Shown here one piece after another: positions 42,594 to 49,037 of a stretch of 49,037 nt of DNA. The DNA is from an uncultured Bacilli bacterium. Its GTDB lineage: Bacteria; Bacillota_I; Bacilli_A; RF39; UBA660. The first letter of the stretch is position 1. Each line of letters begins with the position of its first letter. The stretch covers positions 1 to 49,037 of the forward strand of contig CAJUCD010000011.1 of NCBI GenBank assembly GCA_910585045.1. The letters run 5' to 3'. Under the pieces are notes generated by a model. The model was not told where the DNA came from and ran no database searches. It saw nothing but the letters and a program-made list of their open reading frames with translations. Made by a program: the position numbers and the translations under genes.

Positions 42594-43044
42594 GTTTATC
42601 CTCTCCTTTAAAAATTGCTATAATGAGCAAGAAAACTCCCAAAACAATTGCAATATCAGCAATATTAAAAATCGGATAATCATACCCCAAAATTTTAAAA
42701 TCTAAAAAATCTCTTACATATCCTAAAAAAAGCCTATCAGCTAAATTCGATAAAATCCCTCCACAAGTACAAGCAAAAGCAATATTATTTCGTAAATTAT
42801 TCTTAAAACTAAACATAAATCTTATTAATATACCTAGAGCCAATATAGAAAAAATAATAAAAATATAACTATAATTATTAAATATACTCCATGCTCCCCC
42901 AGTATTATGTGCAACTGTCACACAAAAAAAATCTTTAATAACACAAAAACTTTCATGCAACTTAAAATATACTTCTATCAAACTTTTTGAAAGTTGATCA
43001 ACTATTAATATAAATACTGCGATTATATAAGTTTTCTTATTCAA
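42577..43044 (-). CDS. lspA: Lipoprotein signal peptidase II
   Basis: A 155-residue, four-span aspartyl protease that removes signal peptides of prolipoproteins, needed for the lipoproteins in this window. It shows DQLSKSLIE near the start, the HNTGGAWS motif (about 55-62), the first catalytic aspartate in GGILSNLADRL and the second in FNIADIAI. The start is TTG at 43044 because GAGGTG sits six bases before it; eleven extra codons upstream are rejected. It overlaps rluD by 17 bases. Confidence 0.94.
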   Translation of the reverse strand: MNKKTYIIAVFILIVDQLSKSLIEVYFKLHESFCVIKDFFCVTVAHNTGGAWSIFNNYSYIFIIFSILALGILIRFMFSFKNNLRNNIAFACTCGGILSNLADRLFLGYVRDFLDFKILGYDYPIFNIADIAIVLGVFLLIIAIFKGEDKRENNK

Positions 43045-43101
43045 ATTAATCACCTCTATAAGTGTATCAAATTGCACTCTTAAAGTCCATAAAAATTTAT
43101 T

Positions 43102-43326
43102 TTAAACATTTACTAAAATAACATCTTCTCCTATTTTTACTATCTCCTTATATGTTATATTAAGTTCTGGTTCATTTTTAAAAAATCTTTTAAAAAAATG
43201 TTTAGGAACTACAACAAAATAATTAATTGTTCCCTCTGAATTAACTTCTGCATCCACAATTACTCCTAAATGTTTACCATCACTCATATTAATAACCATT
43301 TTTAATTGCAAATCACTTAAACGCAT
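43102..43326 (-). CDS. ylmC: YlmC/YmxH family PRC-barrel sporulation protein
   Basis: A 74-residue protein of the YlmC/YmxH family, a small PRC-barrel. It starts with RLSDLQLKMVINMSDGKHLGVIVDAEV, with the turn GKHLG and the typical IVDAEVNSEG, and ends in a KIGEDVILV strand. Members lie beside sigG/sigE in Bacilli and Clostridia and are linked to sporulation, without a clear biochemical role. The start is the ATG at 43326 with AGGTGG before it (a TTG one codon earlier is too close to that site). It lies between a lipoprotein gene and lspA, close to sigG. Confidence 0.88.
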   Translation of the reverse strand: MRLSDLQLKMVINMSDGKHLGVIVDAEVNSEGTINYFVVVPKHFFKRFFKNEPELNITYKEIVKIGEDVILVNV

Positions 43327-43360
43327 CAAACCACCTATTATAATACAATTCCAAAAATTA

Positions 43361-43381
43361 AAAAAAAGAACTTCAAAGTTC
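43361..43381 (-). terminator. Terminator of the DUF1307-like lipoprotein gene
   Basis: GAACT/AGTTC with a 4-base loop (43368-43381) is followed by eight T-rich bases on the minus strand, directly after the stop. Confidence 0.65.
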
Positions 43382-43386
43382 CATTT

Positions 43387-43815
43387 TTATTTACAAGTAT
43401 ATCCCTGTTTTTCCATAGCTTCCTTAAACATTTTTGAAGTAACTTTACTAGAATCAGCCGAAGCCATTTTACTTACTTCTTCTTTAGTTAGATCTACTGT
43501 AACAATTACTGTATCTTTCCCATTATCTGATACTTTAGGATTTAAATCTTTATATTTTGAATCTTTATAAGTATCTTCTAATTGCTTTTTATATGTGCTC
43601 AAATTATTAGTTTGTTCTTTTTCTAATTTCATCTCTATTTTTAAAGCAGCCGAATTAAACTTATCCTTTTTATCAAAATTTAAAGTATAATTTTGCTTAG
43701 TCTCAACTCCATTGAGCTCATTAGAAATTGAACATTCTAATTGCTTTTCCTTACCACAACCAGTAAGTAAAAAAACTAAACTTAAACTAACTAAAACTTT
43801 TCCCATTATACGCAT
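43387..43815 (-). CDS. YehR/DUF1307-like lipoprotein
   Basis: A 142-residue lipoprotein with lipobox LLTGC (Cys near 20). The mature part resembles the DUF1307/YehR fold: alternating strands with YTLNFDKKDKFNSAALKIEMKLE, then helix and VTVDLTKEEVSKMA, ending in a cysteine. The family is surface-exposed and poorly known. It starts at the ATG with AGGAGATG upstream. It sits between sigG and ylmC on the same strand, so it may be transcribed with sporulation genes; a terminator follows it. Confidence 0.65.
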   Translation of the reverse strand: MRIMGKVLVSLSLVFLLTGCGKEKQLECSISNELNGVETKQNYTLNFDKKDKFNSAALKIEMKLEKEQTNNLSTYKKQLEDTYKDSKYKDLNPKVSDNGKDTVIVTVDLTKEEVSKMASADSSKVTSKMFKEAMEKQGYTCK

Positions 43816-43873
43816 AAAAGCATCTCCTATTCTTTATTAATTATATCATAAATAAATTAATATTAGAAGTCTT

Positions 43874-44650
43874 CTATTTTATAATCCTTTTTAAACTAAG
43901 AATAGCATTTTTTTCAATTCTTGACACTTGTGCTTGACTAATATTAAGAGATTCAGCAATTTCCATTTGTGTTTTCCCTACAATATATCGTGACACTAAC
44001 ACTTCTCTTTCTCTTTGCTTTATTTTATTTAAACCTCTCCTAAGAGAAATAAGCATATCTTTATCACTATTAAGATCTTTTTTATCTGCTATTTGGTCTT
44101 GTAAATAAATAGTATCGCCTCCATCGTTATAAATAGGTTCAAAAATACTCATAGGCTCTCTAAGGGAATCTAAAGCATTAGCTATTTTATATTCTTCTAC
44201 TTGTAATTCTTTGGCAATCGCCTCATTAGAAGCTTCAACCCCATACTTATTAAAATAAGCCTCTTTAAAATTTAAAATTTGATAAGCTAAATCTTTAACG
44301 CTCCGACTAACTCTAATACTTGTATTATCTCTAATATATCTTTTTATTTCTCCTAAAATAAGAGGAACAGCATATGTCGATAGTTTTAAATTATAAGATA
44401 AATCAAAATTTTCTATAGATTTAATAAGACCTATTACTCCCACTTGAAATAAATCATCCATATTATAGTTTCCCTTATTAAAACTTCTTAAAATACTTAA
44501 AACAAGTTTCAAATTACCATTTATAAGTTCTTCTTTAGCGCTTAAATCACCATTTCTAAATCTTTCAAATAATCTTATTGTTTCACTACTTGTTAAAACT
44601 TTAAGCTCATTAGTATTAATACCTGTTATATCTACTTTAAATCTTGCCAA
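43874..44650 (-). CDS. sigG: Forespore-specific RNA polymerase sigma factor SigG
   Basis: A 258-residue sigma factor matching SigG along its length. Region 2 is DLFQVGVIGLIKSIENFDLSYNLKLSTYAVPLILGEIKRYIRDN (positions about 66-109; key stretch STYAVP), region 3 has RVSRSVKDLAYQ, FEPIYNDGGD is a strong SigG/SigF mark, and region 4 ends with SQAQVSRIEK. It directs late forespore genes (spore protection and germination). The start is TTG at 44650. The Shine-Dalgarno AAGGAG is inside the 15-bp hairpin at 44654-44693. The gene follows priA and precedes a lipoprotein gene and ylmC. Confidence 0.93.
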   Translation of the reverse strand: MARFKVDITGINTNELKVLTSSETIRLFERFRNGDLSAKEELINGNLKLVLSILRSFNKGNYNMDDLFQVGVIGLIKSIENFDLSYNLKLSTYAVPLILGEIKRYIRDNTSIRVSRSVKDLAYQILNFKEAYFNKYGVEASNEAIAKELQVEEYKIANALDSLREPMSIFEPIYNDGGDTIYLQDQIADKKDLNSDKDMLISLRRGLNKIKQREREVLVSRYIVGKTQMEIAESLNISQAQVSRIEKNAILSLKRIIK

Positions 44651-44653
44651 ATT

Positions 44654-44693
44654 AAAACTCCTTTCTACTTATTTTTGCGTAGAAAAGAGTTTT
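44654..44693 (-). promoter_or_regulatory. Long hairpin sequestering the sigG ribosome site
   Basis: On the minus-strand RNA, arm 44679-44693 pairs with arm 44654-44668 over 15 positions with one G-U pair and a 10-base loop. The plus-strand equivalent would have a C-A mismatch, so the structure favours the sigG transcript. The Shine-Dalgarno (44658-44664) is fully inside the 3' arm, seven bases before the TTG start. It may also slow or end priA transcription. Confidence 0.8.
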
Positions 44694-44721
44694 TTTATTC
44701 ATTTTTTAACTCCAAATTCAC

Positions 44722-46899
44722 TTATAATTGTAAAGGGTTAAAATCTATTTCTAAATAAACATCTTTGTTAGTACTAAAAAGTTCATCTAAATCTTTCAAA
44801 ACTTTTGTTAAATTAGCATCAAAACGATATTTAACTGTTATATTAAATCGATAAATATTTTTAAGACGAAAATTAACTGCTGTTGTAGGACCTAAAATTA
44901 TACTTTTACTATCCAAATTAGTTTTTAAATAACGTCCTACTTTTGTAGCATTACTACTAGCTTTATCATAATCTTTACTACAAACTTTTATATTAACTAT
45001 ATAATAGTATGGTGGATATTTAAGTATTTTTCTAATATCCATTTCTTTATTATAAAAATCATCGTAATTATGATTTTTTACACATTTTAAAGTATCATTA
45101 TCTGGATTAAAAGTCTGAATAATAACTTTTCCTGGTTTTAAACCTCGTCCTGCTCGTCCTGCTGCTTGATCTAATAAAGAGAAAGTTCTCTCACTACTCC
45201 TAAAATCAGGAATATTAAGAGTTGTATCAGCATTTATAATCCCCACTACTGTACAATTCGGAAAATCTAATCCTTTACTAATCATCTGAGTTCCAATTAA
45301 AATATTATATTCTTGATTTCTAAAAGCGGTAATTAACTTTTGATGAGCACCTTTATTAGCTGTCGTATCAGCATCCATTCTAAGCACTTTCGTATTATAT
45401 TTTTCTTCTATGATACTTTCTAATTTCTCAGTTCCCATTCCTAAATAACTAAGCCCTTGTTCATGACATTTAGGACATATATCATCTTTTAACTTTGTAT
45501 AACCGCAATAATGACATCTAAGACTATTAGAAGATTTATGATGAATAAGCGAAATTTCACAGTTAGGACACTTATATGTATAACCACAATTACTACATGT
45601 TATAATTGTTGAATAGCCTCTACGATTTAAAAGTAAAATAATTTGTTCATTATTATTTAAAGCTTGGATAATAGAATTATTTAATTCTTCACTAATAATA
45701 AAATTCCTTTTTTTCATCTCTTGAGCCATATCTACAATAATACATTCTGGCAAAACTTGTTTATTTACCCTATGCTCCATTTTAAGTAAACTATAAACTT
45801 CCTTTTTAGCCCTTGCCATCGTTTCTAACGCTGGAGTGGCGCTTCCAAGAACAACAGGACAATTATGATATTCGCTTCTTTTTAAAGCTATATCTCGTGC
45901 ATGATATCTAGGATTATTTTCTTGCTTATAAGTTTCACTATGTTCTTCATCAATAATAATCATCCCTATATTTTCTAGTGGCGCAAAAACAGCACTTCTT
46001 GTCCCCACAACAATATGCACATCTTTATTTAAAATTTTTACATATTCATCATATTTTTCTGTTTTAGATAAACCACTATGTAAAATAGCAACATCATTTC
46101 CAAAATAACTATAAAAAATATTTATAATTTGCTCTGTTAAACTAATTTCTGGTACTAATAACAATGCTGTTTTTCCATGTTTTATTACTTCTTTTATTAA
46201 TTTAATATATACTAAAGTCTTACCACTTCCAGTAACTCCATGAATTAAAAAAACTTCTTTAGAACCTATAGCATTTTTAATCGTATTAAACACATGATTT
46301 TGGTCATCACTAAGCTCTTTTTCTAAAATTTCTTTCTTACTATTATTTAATCTATATTTTTTCTTAGCTACTATTTTAACTAACCCATTTTTTTCTAATT
46401 CTCTTAATGCACCACTATCAAATTCTTTTTTATTAATTTCTTTTTGTTCTAACAATCTTTCTAAAATTTCAACCTTTTTCCCACGATGTGTATTTATATA
46501 TTCTAAAATTACATTATCTTTACTATTTAAAACTACAAACTTCTCATACAAATTATAATCACTTTTCTGATTCTTAATTTTTAAAGCACTTGGAAGCATT
46601 GTTTGATAAGCTGTTATTAAATTACATAAAGTACTTTCTTTTAAATACTTACCTAAACTTAATAATTCCTTATTTAAAACTAAGAACTCATCTTCAATTC
46701 TTATAATTTCTTTCAATTCATAATCATCTTGATAAGAATCATTTATATCTAAAACTATTCCATGAACTACACTACTACCAAAAGGCACTAAAACCTTCAT
46801 TCCTACTTTAAGCTTATCTTTCAAAATATCAGGAATAAGATATGTAAACATTTTATCTAAAGTTTTAACGGGATATTCTATTACACAATATGCAAACAT
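44722..46899 (-). CDS. priA: Primosomal replication protein PriA (helicase)
   Basis: A 725-residue superfamily 2 helicase that restarts stalled replication forks and loads DnaB-type helicase. The N-terminal DNA-binding part (about 1-195) is followed by motif I GVTGSGKT (about 220-227), DEEH in motif II, a zinc-binding insert of eight cysteines (CSNCGYTYKCPNC ... CHYCGY ... CPKC) and motifs V-VI with GTQMISKGLDFP and DQAAGRAGRG. Its length is slightly below E. coli PriA. The ribosome site is GGAGG before the ATG. It is followed by the sigG hairpin. Confidence 0.96.
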   Translation of the reverse strand: MFAYCVIEYPVKTLDKMFTYLIPDILKDKLKVGMKVLVPFGSSVVHGIVLDINDSYQDDYELKEIIRIEDEFLVLNKELLSLGKYLKESTLCNLITAYQTMLPSALKIKNQKSDYNLYEKFVVLNSKDNVILEYINTHRGKKVEILERLLEQKEINKKEFDSGALRELEKNGLVKIVAKKKYRLNNSKKEILEKELSDDQNHVFNTIKNAIGSKEVFLIHGVTGSGKTLVYIKLIKEVIKHGKTALLLVPEISLTEQIINIFYSYFGNDVAILHSGLSKTEKYDEYVKILNKDVHIVVGTRSAVFAPLENIGMIIIDEEHSETYKQENNPRYHARDIALKRSEYHNCPVVLGSATPALETMARAKKEVYSLLKMEHRVNKQVLPECIIVDMAQEMKKRNFIISEELNNSIIQALNNNEQIILLLNRRGYSTIITCSNCGYTYKCPNCEISLIHHKSSNSLRCHYCGYTKLKDDICPKCHEQGLSYLGMGTEKLESIIEEKYNTKVLRMDADTTANKGAHQKLITAFRNQEYNILIGTQMISKGLDFPNCTVVGIINADTTLNIPDFRSSERTFSLLDQAAGRAGRGLKPGKVIIQTFNPDNDTLKCVKNHNYDDFYNKEMDIRKILKYPPYYYIVNIKVCSKDYDKASSNATKVGRYLKTNLDSKSIILGPTTAVNFRLKNIYRFNITVKYRFDANLTKVLKDLDELFSTNKDVYLEIDFNPLQL

Positions 46900-46934
46900 T
46901 TTTAACCTCCTGTAGTTTTTATAAATACTTCTCT

Positions 46935-47840
46935 TTAAAATATCCCTTCTAGTATAGAACCTTTACTCCTAATTGTTCCACCTTCAATATCATAACAATC
47001 ATTAATAATAAAGAATGCATTTTTATCTATCTCTAAAATTATTTCTTTAAACATATAATAATCACCAGTTGAAATAGCACACATAAGTAGCTCTTTATTA
47101 TCCCTTTTATATCCTCCTTCAGCTTTTAATATTGTAACTCCTAAATGTAACTCATTAATTATAACATTTGAAACTTCTTCAACTTTTGATGTTTCAATAA
47201 TAAATAACTTACTCTTTGATATTCCAATTAACATTTTATCCACTATCAAACTTGAAATATATAAAATAATAATAGCATAAACTACTTTATTTACCCCTAA
47301 AACTACTCCTGCAAATAAAATAATAATTATATTCATAATAAAAGTTGCTTTTCCCTCAGGCATATGCATATATTTAACCATTATATTCATAATTATATCT
47401 GATCCACCTGTATTAAAGCCCATTTTATAAACTAAAGCACTAGCAAAACCATATAAAATACTAGTAAACATAATCGTTGTAATAAAATCTTCAAAAACAA
47501 AATATTGTCCTAAAAAGTTACTAATTGGAACAGTTAGCGATACCATTAATGGATATAATATTGTTCCTACTATAGCGGGTCTTGTTTTTTTATAACCAAA
47601 AACAATAAAACTAACTATCAATAAAACAAAACTAGAACCATAAATAAAGAACTGGTTATTCCATCCCCAAAGTTTATTAAAAACTATCGCAAGACCACTC
47701 ATTCCTCCAATTACTAAATTATTTTCTACTAAAAATAAATTATAATTAAGTCCTAGCAAAAAAACGCCAATTACCATTAAACCTAATCTAGTAGCCTTCT
47801 TTTTATCCATTACTTTTTTTAATACACTATTTATATCCAT
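46935..47840 (-). CDS. YitT family membrane protein (DUF161/DUF2179)
   Basis: A 301-residue protein with five to six N-terminal membrane helices (about 15-220), containing VIGGMSGLAIVFNKL and the FNTGGSDIIMNIM motif of the YitT family. A cytosolic DUF2179 domain of about 80 residues ends the protein with KAEGGYKRDNKELLMCAISTGDY-like sequence. The function of the family is not established; transport of an unknown solute is usual speculation. Its promoter (47863-47891) is divergent from gerQ. It is followed by priA after a short gap. Confidence 0.88.
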   Translation of the reverse strand: MDINSVLKKVMDKKKATRLGLMVIGVFLLGLNYNLFLVENNLVIGGMSGLAIVFNKLWGWNNQFFIYGSSFVLLIVSFIVFGYKKTRPAIVGTILYPLMVSLTVPISNFLGQYFVFEDFITTIMFTSILYGFASALVYKMGFNTGGSDIIMNIMVKYMHMPEGKATFIMNIIIILFAGVVLGVNKVVYAIIILYISSLIVDKMLIGISKSKLFIIETSKVEEVSNVIINELHLGVTILKAEGGYKRDNKELLMCAISTGDYYMFKEIILEIDKNAFFIINDCYDIEGGTIRSKGSILEGIF

Positions 47841-47862
47841 AAGTAGCCTACTTTCTAATTAA

Positions 47863-47891
47863 ATTTTATATTTTATTCATATATTTGTCAA
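47863..47891 (-). promoter_or_regulatory. Promoter of the yitT-type gene
   Basis: On the minus strand, TTGACA (47886-47891), 17 bases and TAAAAT (47863-47868). It lies about 23 bases before the ATG and is divergent from gerQ. Confidence 0.75.
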
Positions 47892-47937
47892 CATAAATCA
47901 CAGTTTTAAACATATATTTCTAAGAGAGGTGAATAAA

Positions 47938-48303
47938 ATGAATGGAAATTTTTTTGGTAATCCCACTTTCCCTACCAACAATAATAATTCTAGCTTTATA
48001 GATAGTCCACCAGGTAATATGAATTATACTGAAAACAGCTTACCAATGGAACAAAGTTATATTGAAAACATCTTAAGATTAAATAAAGGAAAAAAAGTTA
48101 AAGCTTATTTTTCCTATCCTGATTCCAATGAATGGCGCGATAAAATATATGAAGGAATTATTGAAGAAGCAGGTCGTGACCACTTAATTATGAGTGACCC
48201 CAAAACTGGAAGATGGTTTTTACTTCGTATGATTTATTTAGATTATGTTGATTTTGATGAAAAAATAAATTATAGCCATGACTATTCTGAAAAAACGTTT
48301 TAA
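47938..48303 (+). CDS. gerQ: Spore coat protein GerQ
   Basis: A 121-residue GerQ, a coat protein needed for localising the germination lytic enzyme CwlJ and crosslinked by transglutaminase in Bacillus. An Asn/Pro-rich N-terminal part is followed by the conserved core SYIENILRLNKGKKVKAYFSYPDSNEW (about 37-63; short motif KKVKAYFSYP) and a C-terminal HLIMSDPKTGRWFLLRMIYLDYVDFDE. It is shorter than in B. subtilis (about 181), having less N-terminal low-complexity sequence. The start is the ATG at 47938, six bases after GAGAGGTG. It has its own terminator. A CATATATTT -10-like box lies just before, but too close to be convincing. Confidence 0.85.
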   Translation: MNGNFFGNPTFPTNNNNSSFIDSPPGNMNYTENSLPMEQSYIENILRLNKGKKVKAYFSYPDSNEWRDKIYEGIIEEAGRDHLIMSDPKTGRWFLLRMIYLDYVDFDEKINYSHDYSEKTF

Positions 48304-48316
48304 TAAGCGTTTTTTT
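48290..48316 (+). terminator. Terminator of gerQ
   Basis: AAAAAACG (48290-48297) pairs with CGTTTTTT (from 48308), followed by more T. It overlaps the end of gerQ. Confidence 0.7.
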
Positions 48317-48422
48317 ATCTATCTTTAGTTTCACCAATTTATTTAATTTTATTCTTTTACAAAATTTTAACAAGCCCCTTTAAAAATTTGTAATTTATTG
48401 ATATACTTTAATAGGTGATAGT

Positions 48423-48965
48423 ATGCTATTTATAACAATTTTTTTAATTATTATTATAATTTTATGTCTTGGAGGAATTTATTACATTATCTCTTTTAAC
48501 AAGCTAAATGATTTAAAAACTAAAGTCATGGAAGCTGAGAGTATCATTGACGAAAATTTAAGAATAAAATATGACACTCTAATAAGAATTAGTAATAATA
48601 TTAAAAAAAGTATTAAAACTGATAAAAATTATTTCAAAGAATACGAAAAATTAAGTAAAATGAACATTTCTAATTTTGATATGGATCGTAAACTTAATGA
48701 AGGATTTACTTTGATATTAAAAATGCGTGATGATTTTAATCTTAATAACGATGAAGACTTATTTAATGAAATTGAAAAAATTAAAAGATTAGATGAAAAA
48801 TTATGTGCTGCCAAAAACTATTATAATAAAAATACTAGTAAGACTAATGCCATAATTAGACGCTTTCCAACTAATATTATTGCTAAAATTCATAAATTTA
48901 AAATCAAACTATTCTTTGATGGCAAAGATATGGATGATGAAATAATTGATGATTTCAAAATTTAA
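48423..48965 (+). CDS. LemA family protein
   Basis: A 180-residue LemA-type protein. A single N-terminal membrane helix (about 2-23) is followed by a helical soluble domain with FNKLNDLKTKVMEAESIIDENLRIKYDTL (short core FNKLNDL...EAES) and, near the end, the family signature AAKNYYNKNTSKTNAIIRRFPTNIIA (YYN...N...FPTN). It is somewhat diverged and acidic at the C-terminus. The family's function is unknown. The start is the ATG with AGGTGATAG upstream. It follows gerQ after a terminator, with a possible -10 (TATACT) in between. The next sequence is the putative IS end. Confidence 0.85.
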   Translation: MLFITIFLIIIIILCLGGIYYIISFNKLNDLKTKVMEAESIIDENLRIKYDTLIRISNNIKKSIKTDKNYFKEYEKLSKMNISNFDMDRKLNEGFTLILKMRDDFNLNNDEDLFNEIEKIKRLDEKLCAAKNYYNKNTSKTNAIIRRFPTNIIAKIHKFKIKLFFDGKDMDDEIIDDFKI

Positions 48966-48990
48966 ACACCATAAATAAAAATATGACATG

Positions 48991-49024
48991 AACCCCGTTT
49001 CTTGGACATAGAAACGAGGTTTTT
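48991..49024 (+). terminator. Hairpin with T-run after lemA
   Basis: A 12-position stem with one C-A mismatch (48991-49002 with 49009-49020) is followed by four more T. Functionally it can terminate lemA, and it may be part of the IS end described separately. Confidence 0.6.
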
Positions 49025-49026
49025 AT

Positions 49027-49037
49027 ATGAGTAAATT
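49027..49037 (+). CDS. Start of a gene cut by the window end (partial)
   Basis: ATGAGTAAATT begins an open frame reading Met-Ser-Lys at the last bases, just after the possible IS3-type terminal repeat, where the transposase orfA would start. Only three codons are visible and no ribosome site is clear, so this is a placeholder rather than a proven gene. Confidence 0.25.

Larger units (their letters stand above)
48984..49037 (+). mobile_element. Probable left end of an IS3-family insertion sequence (partial)
   Basis: TGACATGAACCCCGTTTCTT followed by GGACA (48984-49008) looks like the terminal inverted repeat of IS3-family (IS150-type) elements, which often begin TG..CTG.ACCCC...TTGGACA. A short hairpin (AACCCCGTTTCT with AGAAACGAGGTT, 48991-49020) follows, then T residues. 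The ATG at 49027 is about 43 bases in, as expected for an orfA start. The window ends before anything else can be read. It could also be just a terminator for lemA. Confidence 0.4.

Noticed and set aside
43864..43876. Palindrome TAGAAG-T-CTTCTA after sigG
   Set aside because: A one-base loop cannot form and the shortened stem is only four pairs with no U-run; not a credible terminator.
47891..47919. SigE-like promoter (ACATAAA, 13 bases, CATATATTT) before gerQ
   Set aside because: The expected start point would fall on the ribosome site, so the leader would be too short; kept only as a remark.
1..49037. Mycoplasma-like genetic code because of the very low G+C
   Set aside because: UGA is used as a stop in real genes (for example the ATGA overlap at 12624-12627), tryptophan is written TGG, and sporulation genes are present.
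1..49037. tRNA, rRNA or SRP RNA genes
   Set aside because: I saw no cloverleaf-like or GC-rich structured stretch in the intergenic regions; ffh has no visible RNA partner gene nearby.

Overview
The window comes from a low-G+C, endospore-forming Firmicute. Base composition is very AT-rich. The genes include a SigG sporulation sigma factor, GerQ, a CotD-like coat protein and a YlmC/YmxH protein, beside ordinary Bacilli housekeeping genes (polA, mutM, pyrH, secE-nusG, ffh, lspA, priA, sepF-divIVA). UGA works as a stop (for example in the ATGA overlap at 12624-12627), so this is not a Mycoplasma-type code. Synteny and the many lineage-restricted proteins suggest an uncultured or gut Bacilli/Erysipelotrichia-like lineage; that placement is inference. 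Nearly all genes are on the minus strand. No tRNA, rRNA, CRISPR array or complete mobile element was seen, and no gene-free stretch exceeds 300 bases (the longest is 11176-11426).

Layout. 1-1794: a divergent promoter pointing out of the window, a double-HTH regulator and TmcAL (+). 1822-9289 (-): mutM, a putative HExxH metallopeptidase, polA, a kinase-like protein, a small unknown, an AI-2E family membrane protein and pyrH. 9451-11175 (-): a secreted lectin-like protein of different base composition. 11427-14688 (-): three uncharacterised genes followed by sepF and divIVA from one good promoter. 15386-17901 (+): an NMT1/SsuA-type ABC transporter. 17954-22578 (-): two SDR dehydrogenases, an HD protein, an S66 peptidase and a phosphodiesterase-superfamily protein. 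22668-24863 (-): secE-nusG, a lipoprotein and a DUF368 lipid-carrier translocase. 24961-29814 (-): a 1617-residue surface protein with a transglutaminase-like core. 29899-38883 (-): an unknown, a CotD-like coat protein, ffh, a degenerate ZnuA-like lipoprotein, a large lipoprotein, an unknown and an ABC-F ATPase. 38997-47840 (-): a Cys-rich protein, rluB, rhomboid, rluD, lspA, ylmC, a lipoprotein, sigG, priA and yitT. 47938-49037 (+): gerQ, lemA and what looks like the left end of an IS3-family element.

How it works together. Two themes stand out. First, sporulation and division: sigG has its Shine-Dalgarno inside a long hairpin and a TTG start, sepF-divIVA are co-transcribed with three proteins that seem to share a short helical repeat, and the CotD-like gene shows its Shine-Dalgarno in a hairpin loop. 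Second, the cell surface: a transglutaminase-like carbohydrate-binding giant, a lectin-like protein whose C-terminus looks diversified, lipoproteins and a lipid-carrier flippase. Many start sites were moved inward from the longest ORF because a clear Shine-Dalgarno sits just before an internal start codon.
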